The translations under genes were made by a program, and so were the position numbers. Of a DNA stretch of 64,000 bases, positions 1 to 12,300 are shown piece after piece (within the stretch, counting starts at the first letter, position 1; every line of letters starts with the position of its first letter). This DNA comes from Yamagishiella unicocca. Taxonomy: Eukaryota; Chlorophyta; Chlorophyceae; Chlamydomonadales; Volvocaceae. The notes under the pieces were generated by a model, which ran no database searches, was not told the DNA's origin, and saw nothing but the letters and a program-made list of their open reading frames with translations. The stretch is taken from positions 2,046,001 to 2,110,000 of the forward strand of contig BDSL01000003.1 in assembly GCA_003116995.1 (NCBI GenBank). The letters run 5' to 3'.

Positions 1-109
1 TACAGTACGAGCACAGCGTGGCGTGACATGGCATGGCGTACTGGGCTGCCAACCGGTAGCCTGGGTCACACGCCCGCAACCCGGAGAAGGCACCGGGTTA
101 GGAGCGCCG

Positions 110-172
110 CTCCCCTCCCCTCCCCTCCCCTCCCCTCCCCTCCCCTCCCCTCCCCTCCCCTCCCCTCCCCTC
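110..172. repeat. (TCCCC)n microsatellite
   Basis: About twelve perfect TCCCC units, followed by an impure pyrimidine tract to about 280. It lies in the intron after the last visible exon of the TAP46-like gene. It creates spurious Pro/Leu/Ser ORFs. Confidence 0.95.
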
Positions 173-299
173 CCTTCCCTCTGCCCTCACCCTGCCCTCC
201 CTTCCCCTCTGCCCTTCCCTCCCTCTCCTCTGCTCTCCCCTCTCCTCTGCTCTCCCCTCCCCTCCCCTCTGCATTCCCCCCTGCCGTCCCTCCGCCCAC

Positions 300-2293
300 C
301 TCCTGCCGCAGCGCCGCCAGCTGGTCCAGCGCCTGCAGCACCGCCAGCTCCACCCGCCAGACCCACAGCTGCCGCTCGTCCTCCTCGTCCATGGCGCCCC
401 CGCCGACGCCAGCAGCAGCTGCCGCCGACGACACCGCCGCTGACGCCGCCGCCGAGCCAGGCACGTCCACCTCGTCCTGGGGCCAGCAATCGGATCGCAC
501 ACGTGGGGACCCCACGTGCGGGCATGCAGGAGGGCCCGCACCACACCACACCACACCACACCGCGGCGCACTGGCTGCAGACGAGGGCCTTCACGCCTAA
601 AGCCGTGCCGCTCCAAAGCACCTTCCCGCCGTCACCCCCACCCCTCCGTGGGGCCTCGCGGCGCGAGGTGCAGCCGCCGTACGTAAGCGGCCCTACCACG
701 ATTACGTGCACGTACGTATGTACGTACGTACGTACGTACGTACGTACACACGGATCACACCGCCACTGGGCGCTGTGCAAGGCGCGTGTAGCTAGCCTCT
801 CGCCTCCTGCCGGGAAGCAGGGCCCCGCAGCCGGTCCGGCTGACCCAGAACGACCCGCCCCTGACCCTCCCCTGACCCGCCCGTTCACTGTCAGGCCCCT
901 CCCACCTCGCGCTCCTGAGCTGCCGCCACCGACCGGCGAGCCTCCAGCGCCCCCAGCGCCGCGTTCAGCGCCTTCTCGCGCTTGAACTTTTCAACCTGGG
1001 CCGCGTGGCCGTTGCGGCGGGCAGCGGAGGGGCACGCGACATGAACTGACACTGACACGCGGTGGGCGGGAAGCGCGACTTGCGCAGGGCGGTGTCGCAG
1101 CTGTACGGCGGCCCGGAGTCGTGTCGGGCCGGAGCTGTAAGGCAGCCAGCGCATTGACACCAACCCCATGGGCACACAAACACGCCCTCGTGGTATCACG
1201 CCGTACGCGGCGCCTCGGACGCTCTGTCGTACGTCCCGCACTGGCTGCCCCGCCCTCCCCCCTGGTGATCGGCCCCCCCTCCCCACGAGGGTGGTTGCGG
1301 CGGCGGCGGTTCCCTGCTACCCACGCACTCACATTGGAGGTCAGTGCGTCAAACGCGTGATTAGGAAAACGTTCTGCCAGCTCCTAACGTTTTTCTTTTG
1401 CTTTGTCATTAACATTTCTTTTGTCCTGCTCTGTCATTTCCACGGGTGTCACCTCGACCCACCTTGAAGGTGCGTTTCGATGCTGGGTCGGTGGCTGTCC
1501 CGGTGGCGGCGTCGAGCGCTGTCCGGCCCAGGGCGCCTAGCAGCTCGTATTGCTCACATCTGCGCAACCACCGGTCCCAGCACACAGGGTTCACAGTTCT
1601 AACGCGACGGGCAACATTCGGCGCTGAAGGCAAGTGGGGACGGCGCTAGGACAGGTGGCGCTCCGGCGGCGTGCTCTTCTCCGATATGCAGCGTGCTGCT
1701 GCTGCTGTTTGCTGCTGTATACGAGTGGTGGTGGTGGTGGCGATGGCGGCGATGGTTGCTGCGTGCGTGTGTTCCGCACGCTCCGCATTTCCAACCCTTG
1801 GGCGGTGGGCCAATCCTGGGAAGGGGCCTGGCCCTGGCCTAACGGGCAGCTCCCCGGCGTCCGATGCACCCGTGTGGATGCCATGCATGAAAGCGGCGCT
1901 GTGAGGTGCCCACCGTTGCAAAAATGCCCCCAGCGCGGGACCCGCGCGGCGCACGGCCGCAAGGCGGGAGGCGCTCGCGCCAACGTCGCCGTCTGTCCGG
2001 ACAGGTGCCGCTGAGAACAGGCTACCCCGGTAATATGGAACCAGTAGGTACTTAATATCAGCTGTAGCCAGATCGTCCCTGTCTTCGTTGGAACTGAAGA
2101 TGCCGACGGACTCCACTGCCGACTCGGTTCGCATGAACATAGCTAACGCTGCATCAATGAGATCCGGGTCTCGAGAGGCGACAAGACGGTCCTGCTGCGT
2201 GTGCACGGCGTGACAGCGGCTGTATAGAACCGCCAAGGGCGGCATCGAGTCGCCCTCGTCGCCGCTGAGAAGCATGGCACGTAGATCCTCCAT
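300..2293 (-). CDS. TAP46: TAP42/TAP46-like PP2A regulatory subunit (IGBP1/alpha4 family), partial
   Basis: Members of this family bind the catalytic subunits of PP2A-type phosphatases in the cytosol and act in TOR signalling (family knowledge). Four minus-strand exons join in phase: 2293-1914, 1559-1463, 995-906 and 476-300, giving 248 aa so far. Family signatures are visible: FSSNEDRDDLATADIKYLLV followed by PYY in exon 1, the CEQYELL helix in exon 2, VEKFKREK at the start of exon 3, and DEEDERQLWVWRVELAVLQA with a following LDQL in exon 4. Family members are usually about 340-400 aa, so the C-terminal part lies beyond the left edge; I found no convincing next exon in 1-299. The start at 2293 is the first ATG and opens with MEDL, as in homologues. 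Introns hold simple repeats. The gene is divergent from the PHD gene at 3323. Confidence 0.88.
712..748. repeat. (ACGT)n microsatellite
   Basis: About nine alternating GTAC/ACGT units with one interruption, inside an intron of the TAP46-like gene. The repeat is self-complementary and could form a cruciform. Confidence 0.9.
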
Positions 2294-3151
2294 GCTTACA
2301 ACTTGATAATATGTCTGTCTTCGCCTTTAATCAATAGTTTGGCGCTTGCATCGTCGTCGTTCGGAACGCACAGTGGTTAAGTTGCCTATGCCCAATTTCC
2401 GCCTAAAACGGAGAATTCACTTCTTGCATTGTGTACTCTTGCTGATTTGTGTGAAAGCGTGTACGTGCGCTGTGAGCAGTACTTCACATGTTCGTGTACG
2501 TACCGTACTAGAGTCCACGCTCCGAGTAATTGCCTATTGTGCCCGGTCTTTGCTCATCAGTGTAGCTGCTGATGACAGACGTAACTTCGCTTAATCCGTA
2601 TCGTCCTATGTAATCGCGTATTTCCCCGCCAAGGCACAGCAGGCACAGCAGGAAGGCAAGCGACTGGGATAAGCCTCTGAATTGGGGCATCTACGTAACT
2701 TACTTCTAGGTTGCAAGCCATGGTATCCAATACAAGATAAGGCACGGTTTGCCGACGCCCTGTTCAGACAGGTCCAGCAGTCGTGCTCAGCATTATTTCG
2801 TTAGATTAATGTACAGTATCCAGAACAACAGCGGGGCGGCCACGGTTGCTCTGCACGTACAGCGCTCCGTTCACGATAGGCGTCGCCATCGCTCGGCGAT
2901 GGCGTAGAACAGTGGGCGCCACCAGGATTCCAGTTACTCGCTGCGGGCCACGACAGCCGCAGCGGGTTGTACGTGTCCTGGGGTGGTTGGGTACGGGCAT
3001 CTCCCCAGGGCCCGCTTCACCTGGCGTCGTGCCACGCCAGAAGGACTGCACACTTTGCCACCTCCACGGGCGGTGCTAGTCCGTGGACTTCGGGCTCTCC
3101 GGGACTGCTCCACGAGTTGTTATGAATTACGCTGACAGCTGCAGCCTATAG
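2294..3151. promoter_or_regulatory. Divergent intergenic region, TAP46-like / PHD gene
   Basis: About 860 bp between the TAP46-like start (-) and the first plausible coding sequence of the PHD gene (+). It is more AT-rich than the flanking exons and should carry both promoters. I see no clear TATA box. An 81-aa minus ORF (3051-2806) has no recognisable domain. Confidence 0.45.
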
Positions 3152-3322
3152 CACCACAACCACAATCACTTTGACTACCATCCGGCGCAAGGCAACGCCC
3201 AGGCTGGTAACGGCACCGGCGCCTCCAATCAGTTGCTTTCCCAGGGGCCGCTGGGTACAGAGCCTGGCGGCGGTGGTGCGGCACCCTTATCGGGGGCTTG
3301 CTCCGGTGGCGCCGCCGGCGCC

Positions 3323-6300
3323 ATGGAGGCCAATCAGCAGCCTCACTCCCAGCAGCAGCTGCCGCACCACCGGGAGCGGCGCAAGAAGCTTCTGGAGGAG
3401 TTCAGGTTTCGCGGCTTGCTGGACATGCCCGACGAGGAGCCAATATTCATCAAGGTGGGCAATGTGACATGGCTCTGTTTGGTCGGCTCCTCGCCAGGGG
3501 CTTTGCTCGCAAGCTCGCCCGGTTCGGAGCTAGGTTGTTCGCCGCAGAGTTTCGGAGCTAGATTGGTCACCACAGGGTTTCGGAGCTGGGTTGCTCCGCA
3601 GCAGGGTTTTGAGCTAGGTTGGTCACCACAGGGTTTCGGAGCTAGAGGTTGGTCGCCGCAGTATGAATCCAGGGTTCCGGACTCGCTTGCGGGCACGTGT
3701 CCGTGCCGTGTTGGTCGCAACCCACCCCCACGGCCCCGCAGACGGTGGAGGCGGAGGATATGCAGGACACGGTGATTGCCGGCACCCGCGTGTGGGCCGT
3801 CAGTCGCGGGCTGCTTGATCCGCACTTGGACCGGAGCTCCTGCAAGTCGAAGAACAGCTACTACCTGCTCGCATTCAAGGTGAACGAGGTGCTGACGAGC
3901 TGGAGTGATAGCGAGCATATGTGCGCCGCGCACCCAGCGCAGGGATATAGCGGAGCTCCGGGACAGCAGGCCGCGCCGCCGATGTCCTGGCGTCGTCATT
4001 AATCGTTGGTTGGTTGATATCGCGTTGGACACGTGCGTGTGGTGGTTGCGAGTTGGACACATGCTTGTGCCTCCCGGCTAGCATTGAGCAGAGTGGACGA
4101 TGTGGCGTGCTGATGATGCCATGGGGTATCGACTGCCTTGCCGCTCACTATGGCGTCAATGCCGCTTTGGCTCACGCGAGTAATTCGGCCGGCTGCACCC
4201 CCCTCGCATCCCCTGGCTCCTCCACAGGTCCTCTTCGTCGATCGGAGCGTGCTCAATGCGGAGGTCCCCTACAAGGACGACGAGATGGACCACACCAACA
4301 GCCAGGGTGAGTGCTCCTCCTGGCTTTCCACCGGTGCGAGTGAGGCCGCTAAGCTCCTGACGGGGACTCGTGCTGCTTGCCATGACTTGCCGCCGCGCCC
4401 GACGCAGGTCACTTCTTCGTGGACCGCCTCCTGCAGGCGCTGCGCGACCAGCTCAACATGCGGGACCAGCTGCTCTGCTTTCCCACGCAACGAAAAAACG
4501 CGTTTCAGGTGGGTCGGCGCCGTGTGCCGATGTACGCAAACGGCTCTCTGCGGTGTCGTACTCCCGGTGCCGGCGATGCCATGCCCGCCTCACGAGGCCG
4601 CCCATACTCCACCCACCCACCCACCCACCCACCCACCCACCCACCCACCCACCCACCCACCCACCCACCCACCCACCCACCCACCCACCCACCCACTCCA
4701 TCCGCATACACTCCATCCGCATACACTCCATCCCCACCTCCTTGTTAGTTCTTTAGTAACCCGCTCCACCCATGTGCCTCCCCTCATGGTACGACACCAA
4801 CCCCCAGGTGGTTGCCTTCCCAGACGTCTGCGGGGAGTGCCTGGCGCCCATCATCGCCGACGAGGGTGAGCGCCGGGGCACCGTACCGGAAGGGAACCGG
4901 CAAGAAACACTCCGTCGCAGCCCCGATCACGCCCACGCCATGAACTACCAAAGCCGTAAAACATTCCGTGTTCTTTCTTACTGCCCCTTGCCGTCCTCCA
5001 TGTGCACGCCTGTTGGGAGGCATCTTCGGGCTCGGCTCAGCTGGGTGTCTCTTTGCGTGGGCTGCCCCTCCGCGCCGCCACGTCCTCCTGCCCCCCCGCG
5101 CCGCCACGCCCTCCTGTCCCACAGAGGTCGACGTGATCATCTGCGAATCGTGCCTGGATTTCATCCACCTGTCGTGCGCGGGCCTGGACGACATACCCGA
5201 CGGTACGGCGTCCCGGGGCGGCACCGCCACACTTGACGGCCCCCAGGGTGCCTTCTGCGTGCCTGCCCCAATCTGCAGCCTCACAAATCCCCGCTCGTAT
5301 GGTCTCCAGTCCAATATGTTTGGGGGTGGGACTGGCCCAGAAACCATGGATAAACCACCAGGAGGCCAAAAATATGACCTTGGCCAAAAACAACCTGCCA
5401 AAATATGTTTTTGGCGTTGTGGCGCTACGTAGCCGCTCCGGTCTGGTTTACGTTGACAGTCACCCACTGCTTAGTCACCCACTGCTTAGTCACCCACTGC
5501 TTAGTCACCCACTGCTTAGTCACCCACTGCTTAGTCACCCACTGCTTAGTCACCTACTCCGCTAATTCCTCTCCGCATGTTGAGCCCACGTGTCCAGTCA
5601 TTCCTCTTCCACCGCGACGCATCTGACGTCACGCGCCGCGTCCTCGCGGTGGCGGTGGTGGTGGCGGCCTGCAGGCGATGAGGTGTGGCGCTGCCGGGCG
5701 TGTCGGGAGCAGCTGGGCGGCTTCCAGCTGACTGAGGGCTCCCCCGAGGCGGCAGCCGAGGCGACCACAGAGGCCGCCGAGGAAGGAGCAGCAGCCGCCG
5801 TGACTGCCGAGGCGGCGGTGCGCGCAGCTGGGTCGCCGGGGCTGGAGGAGGAAGCGGAGGCGGCGTTTGCGGACCCGGCCCGTCCGCCGCGGCCGCCAGG
5901 ATTGCAGCTCCAGCTGGAGCAGGAGCAGGCACGCACTTGTGTGTGGGGGGAGAGGGGTGGTCGCTAGTCGCTGGGTCGAGAAGCGGCGTGGACGGCATGC
6001 GCGTGGGTGCCCGGAGTACCTCTGGGTCGGGGGCCGCTAGCTCCGTTGTGGGGCTTCGACGGTGGCGATGGGGGGCCATATCGCTCCCCATGTTGTCGGA
6101 TGACGCTGTGCCAGCTGGTGGGCCCTAGGGGGGTTACAAGTAAAAAACCGGTAACTCGACTGGGGTAATGTAGTTGGTGCATAGCCTTAGGGGGGGCGGA
6201 GCACGTGCACTGGCCGAGTCGCGCCCGATGCGGGGTGGTGCCAAGGAGCGGGCTGCGTGGTGGTGTGATGACGCGACACGTCACCTCCGAAACCAAGCAA

Positions 6301-9300
6301 GCTTCCATATCCCCACTTGTCGCGCTGCCGCAGGATGCTCCTGTTGCTGCCGGCGAGCAGACTGCTGCTACAGCCATCCTCTCCAGCCCCCTCAACGGGT
6401 TCCACTCGCCTCGCTCGCTGGGTGGCGGCGGCATGTCCGACATGGAGGCCGACACGGATAGTCCGGCCCTCCGAGCAGCTGGCGCGCCACCACCATCACC
6501 ACCATCACCACCACCACCACCACCACGTTCAGCAGCGGTAGCACAAACCACCTCCGCGGGATGGCGAGTAGCAGCCGGAGCTGGCAGTAGCAGCGGCGAG
6601 GATGGCAGTAGCTGCGGCGTGAATTCCGGGGCCGCTTCAGCCAGTGGCGCCGATCAGGCCGTGGTGGCGGTCATAGGCGCCAATGTCCCAAAGGGGTCGG
6701 ATGAGCTTGCAGCCCCTGGGCTGCTGACCTTGGCCCTGGTTCCGGAGCCGCAGCCGGAGCCGGGAGGGATCTCCGGTGCCGTTGGTGGTGGTCCCGCTGC
6801 GGGGGAGGGGCCTCCGGATGTTGACATGGCGGAGGCGGCGGGGGCGTCAGCGCCAGGGGGGGCGGCGTTCGGGGGGTACCTGGAGGCAGCGGGCGCTGCC
6901 GGGGCGGGTGGGGCGCCCGCGCCCTCACTGCCGCGCGCGGTGGTGCCGAACGCGGTGCCCAGCGGTCCGGCTCCCGGACTCGTGGAGCGAGGTGGAGGAC
7001 ACCTGGGCCAACCCGCCGTGGCGCAAAGACAATCTCACCAGCTGCAGCAGCAGCAACAGCTGCAGCAGCAGCAACAGCTGCAGCAGCAGCAACAGCTGCA
7101 GCAACAGCAGCAACAGCTGCAACAGCTGCAGCAGCAGCAACAGCAGCAACAGCAAGACGCGCTGTCGCTCACCCTTCAGGGCGGCGGGCGGGGCCCTGGC
7201 GGGGCCACAGACGAACGACCCGACGGCCCCGCGCAGGTGACGGCGGCGCCGTCGCAGTACTCCCCGCCAGCTCATGACCCGTTCCGCGGCCTGACGCTCG
7301 CCGCCGCCGCTGCCGTACATGCGCCGGAAGCGGACCCGCCGCCGCAGGCGCAACCCGGGCCTCCGCGCGCTGCGCCCGACGGCGTCCCGGCGGCGGGCCA
7401 CGGCCAGCATCTGGCGGCCGCCGCGCAGACAGCGGAGCTGGTGCAGCGGCTGATGGTCGAAGTCACGGCGGGCGACGACGACGGCGGCGGCAGCGAAGCC
7501 GACGCTGTGGGCACTGCGGCGGCGGCGGCGCAGCAGGCCGCGGCGGCGGTGCATGTCACTTCCGCGGCGCAGCCGTGTGCGCCCCACGCCTTCGCCAACG
7601 CCGCAGCGGTGGCCAAGGTAGCCCTCGCGTCGGTACCGCCGCCGCCGCCACCGCTGCCGCCGCCGGCGGCAGCGGCGTCCGTGGGCATCGTCGTCGGGCT
7701 GGTGGCGCCACCGTACGGCATGGCTTCGGAGCCGCTGCGAACCCCGTCGATGGACCTGGACCGCGCCGGCCCCGGTCAGATGATCCCGATCAACCAGTTG
7801 CAGTTACAGTTACAGTTGCAACCGCCGCCTCCGCCGTTGCTGCCGTTGCCGCTGCCGCTGCCGCTGCCTCCAGGGGCACTCCCTGCATTCCAGCCTAATC
7901 AGCAGGTGCCGCACCGCCAACCCGCGCAGCGCCACCAGGCGGCGGCGCTGCCGGCGGCGGCCGGTGGCATCGGCCGCTCGAACCGCAGCGCGCGCGCGGG
8001 CGTGCACAGGGCGGTGGCGGCGGCGGCGGCGACTGGTACGGATGGCTCGGAGGAGGAGATAGACGCGGGGGCGGTGGATGGCAGCGCGTCGGGATTGGAG
8101 TCCAGCAGCGACGACGACAGCAGGGGTAAGGGCTGGGGCCGCGCCAGCAGGCCCCGGGGCGGCCGGGCCCCCAGGGCACGAGGGCGAGGCCGCGGAAGGG
8201 GCCGTGGTAGGGCCGCCGCCGCCGCAGCAGCAGCAGCAGCCGATGAGGAGTACGGGGTCGCGGCGGATGAGCCCGGTGTGGAGTCCGGCCTGCCGAGCCG
8301 CGGCGGCGGCCGGGGCGGCCGAGGCTTGGGCCGCAGCCCCGGCCGAGCTACCGGGCGCGGCCCTGGGCGGGGCCGCGGCCGCCAAGGGGCGCCCAGCCCT
8401 GGCGGCGGCGGTGGGGGCCGCGGGAGCGCGCGTCGGTTGGGGTCGTCGTTGGCTTCCGCCAGCTTGGTTCCGGAGCTGCAGGCTCTGCAGGATGCCCAGC
8501 CATTGCTGGGGGCGCCCTCCCTGGAGCCGGAACTCGAGCCTGCATTGGGGCCCGGCTCCAGGACCAGGCCGATGCCGGGGATTTCGCCGGCAGCGGCGGT
8601 GGCGGCATCACGGACGGAGCAGGCTGGGCGGGACCCAGAAGGAGTAGAAGGCGGGGACGGGCCGCTCGGGAACGGGACGATTGCGGGTCGGGATGAGCTG
8701 CAGCAGCAGCAGCAATGCAGCAGCGCTGAGGAGACCGACGCCGCGCTCGCTGGGCCCGCCAGAAGGGGTGAGCTGGAGCGCGGGGGGCAGGAGGGGGAGG
8801 AGCGCAGCGGCGAGTCCGGCGCAGGCGGTGGTGATGACGTCAGCGCAAGCTATGGCAGCGAGAGGGGCCGGCAGGAGGACAGCCCCCGCCGTGATGAAGA
8901 GCGAGGGCGCGCGCTGGTGCTGGGTGGGGGTGCCGAGCAGGAACGGCCGCCGAGGAGCGGTGAGTGGGAAGGGCAATGGGGGGAGGGCGGTGAGGGTGAG
9001 GAGCGGGCACCAGCGGTTAGGGCCGCTGGCGCTGTGCTGCCGGTGCGCGCCGTGGGACATTGGGGGGATGACGCAGTCGAGTGTAGCTTGCCGACTGGCT
9101 GCGAGGACGCCCCCACAACGCGGCAGCAGCGATGAGGTAATGCTCCTTGATGTGGGGCCTCAGCGCGCGATGTGCGGCGTTTAACAAAACGGACGGGACC
9201 CGGAACTTTAAGAAATATTGCAGAGATCCCCCTTAATCTGACGGAAGCCACTCTGGGCGTCCCCGGAGAGAGTTGCCCGTGCGCAGCACGGTCGAACGGC

Positions 9301-12300
9301 GGGATGTCCGCAAGGCCCGGGTCTGGAGGGCGCAGGCCTGGCTTCCGGGGGTCCCTGGACAAGTTTGGCCCAGTGGTGTGTTGATGGCACCGCACAGCCA
9401 CCCACAGCACAGCACTGCATACGACAGCACCTCGCCTCACCCTCACCTCCACTTGCCTCTAAGCACCTCGCCTCCCATCGTGCGCCGGTCGCAGGCGACC
9501 GGAAGCAGCGGCTCGCTGCCGCCGCCGGCCCAACCAGCCAGGCCTTCCTGCAGGAGCGCAGGCGGGTGGCGGGCAGCAGCCACGATGCGGAGGTGCACTT
9601 TCTCGCAGTCGGCACCACCACCACCACCACCACCGCGACCAACACCACCACGACCACCGCTGCCACCACCACCACCGCTGCCACCGACCCGGTCCAGCGG
9701 GTGGGGCCGGGAGGCGACCCGCCCGCACTCGCGCACGGAAATGCCGCGCAGCCGCCGCTGCAGCCAACGCCGATGCTGGTGGACACCTCCGGCCCGGAGT
9801 CAGCGCAGAAGGCCGCTGCCGCAGACGGCCCCACCCGCCTCGCAGCCGCGCAGCAGCAGCAACAGCAGCAGCCACCCCAGCCCGAGGTAACGCCAGCCTC
9901 CGAAACCAGCTGGGCAGCGGAACCGCACCACCGGGCGCACTTCAAGATCCGGCTTCCGTCGGCGTTTGCGGCCGGCTCGGCGTCCGCGTCTTTCGCCGGC
10001 GCCCGGGCCAGGGGGCCAAGCCAAGTTGACGGCGCCGCAGCAGCCACGGCCGCGGCCTCGTTGTCCTCAGGCCCCCCGGAGCAGCAGGCGACCCCGCCGC
10101 CGCTGGTAGCACCACCGGTGCCGCCACAGGTGCCTCCTCAGGTGCCCCCACAGGTGGCCGCGGCTCCTGCGCTGGCGGCGCCGCGGCCGCCGGCGGTGTC
10201 CGAGTCCGGACCGGACGCACCGGGCGGGGCCACCACCCAGCACCCGGCGCCAGCAGCTCGTGTTGCTGCAGCAGGAGGCCCGAGGGGGCTGGCGAGCCAT
10301 GCACGTGCCCTGCCGCAAGCTGCGGCGGTGGTGCGGCAGGACTCGGCGCAGCATTTGCGACCGCAGCCAGCCGCGCCAGCAGCTGCAGCTGCAGTTGCCG
10401 CCACCGGCACGACGGAGGGCGGCAACGCATTGAGCGCGGCTGCACCTGGAGCCGCAGCCGTGGTTTCGGAGCGGCCGCTGGTCTCGACGTCAGGTACGCA
10501 CGCGCGGGTTCCGGAGCCGGAGCCGCCTGGCGGTGGCCAGCAGGCTGTGTTAGTGCCGCCGCCGCCGCCGCCGCCGCCGCCAGTCCACCAGCAACCACAA
10601 CCACAACCGCAACCGCCGTCGCAGCAGCAGCAGCAGCAGCAGCCACAAGGGGTGTTGCAGCCAGCGGTGCCAACGGTGCTTGCGGCGGCTCAGCCCCCTA
10701 TGGACGCCGCCGCCCCCCCGCCATTGAACGCCGCCGCCGCTCTCGGCGCCGGGCCCCCCGCCTGCCGCCGTTCATCTCCTTCCACGCCCTCCACATCACC
10801 CTGCATAGACCCAGCGACAGCTGCCGGCCGGCCATCACCGCCACCACCATCACCACCACCACCACCATCCCTGTCGCGGATACCTCCTCATCCACCTCAC
10901 CGGCCCTCGCCAGCCGCCGCGTCCAAGCCGCCCACTCATAGTGCGACACCGCTCGCTGCTGCTGCTGAGGCAGCACCCGCCCACTGCCCCTCCGCGACCC
11001 CCGTGCCGCTGGACCTAGCCGAAGCAACAACAGCGGCCGCAGCAGGAACAGCGGCCGCAGCGGCGACAGCAGCAACAGCCGCAACAGCGGCCGCAACAGC
11101 GGCCGCAACAGCAACAGCGGCCGCAGCAACAACAGCGGCCGCAGCAAAAACAGCGGCCGCAGCAAAAACAGCAGCAACAGCAGCAAAAACAGCAGCAACA
11201 GCAGCAACAGCAGCAACAGCAGCAACAGCAGCAACAGCAGCAACAGCGGCAACAGCAGCAACAGCAGCAACAGCAGCAACAGCAGCAACAGCGGCAACAG
11301 CAGCAACAGCAGCAACAGCAGCAACAGCGGCAACAGCAGCAACAGCAGCAACAGCAGCAACAGCAGCAACAGCGGCAACAGCAGCAACAGCAGCAACAGC
11401 AGCAACAGCGGCAACAGCAGCAACAGCAGCAACAGCAGCAACAGCAGCGGTGGCGGCGGCCGGCGGCCGCACCGGCGCCGATCCCTCACCTCCGCCTCCT
11501 GCTAACGGGACCGACGAGGGCAAGGACGCGGCGGCGACGCGGGCTAGGTCCCGGCGGGACCCCCGGCGGATCACCCCGGAGCTGGACACCGGCGTGGCGC
11601 AAGCTGCCCGCGCTGCCGCGGCGCCGCTGCGGGTCGAGGCCCCTGCCCAACTGGCAGCACCTGCGGCTGTGCAGGCGGGGGCGGTGTCGGCCCTGGGGCG
11701 TGCCGGCGCTGCGCCGCCTGCAGCGCCCATGGCAGCGGCCCCTGGGGCGGGTGAGGGAGCTAGTGGGAGGGGCCCAGTAGCGGCAGCGGCCGCTGGCCAG
11801 CAGCAGCCACAGCAGCAGCAGCCACAGCAGCAGCAGGCACAGCAACAGCAGCAGCGCCCAGCCACGGCAGTCATGCCGCGGTTCCCGCGCGCGGCGCCGC
11901 TGCCGCATTCGGTCGCGGCGCTGCTGCAGTCAGACCCGCTAGCAGCCCCAGGCGCCCCAACCTCCTCAGCGGCGGCGGCGGCGGCCATGCCGCCCCCGCC
12001 GCCCCGAAGCACCACGGCCGTAGCCGCCGCACCCCGGCCCGCGCCTGTGCCGCAGCCCGCTGCGACAATCCAAGCCCAAGCGGCACCCACACCTGCACCC
12101 GCTGCTGCGGTCGCAAACGGCGGACCGTCGAGTGAGTCCGCGGCTGCTGGCGGACCTCCTTCCGGTCCACAACCTCGCCCGGAGGCCCTCGGCATCAAGC
12201 CCGGCCTGCTAGGCGAGCTCCGCGCCGCCAGCAAGCTGACTGCTGGGACGGCAGCCTGCGCCGGCCCCGATGTGCAGTCAGAGCAGACGGCGGGGGTGAG

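Noticed and set aside
23..985. Long Pro/Leu/Ser-rich plus-strand ORF
   Set aside because: Produced by the TCCCC and ACGT microsatellites and overlaps well-supported minus-strand TAP46-like exons.
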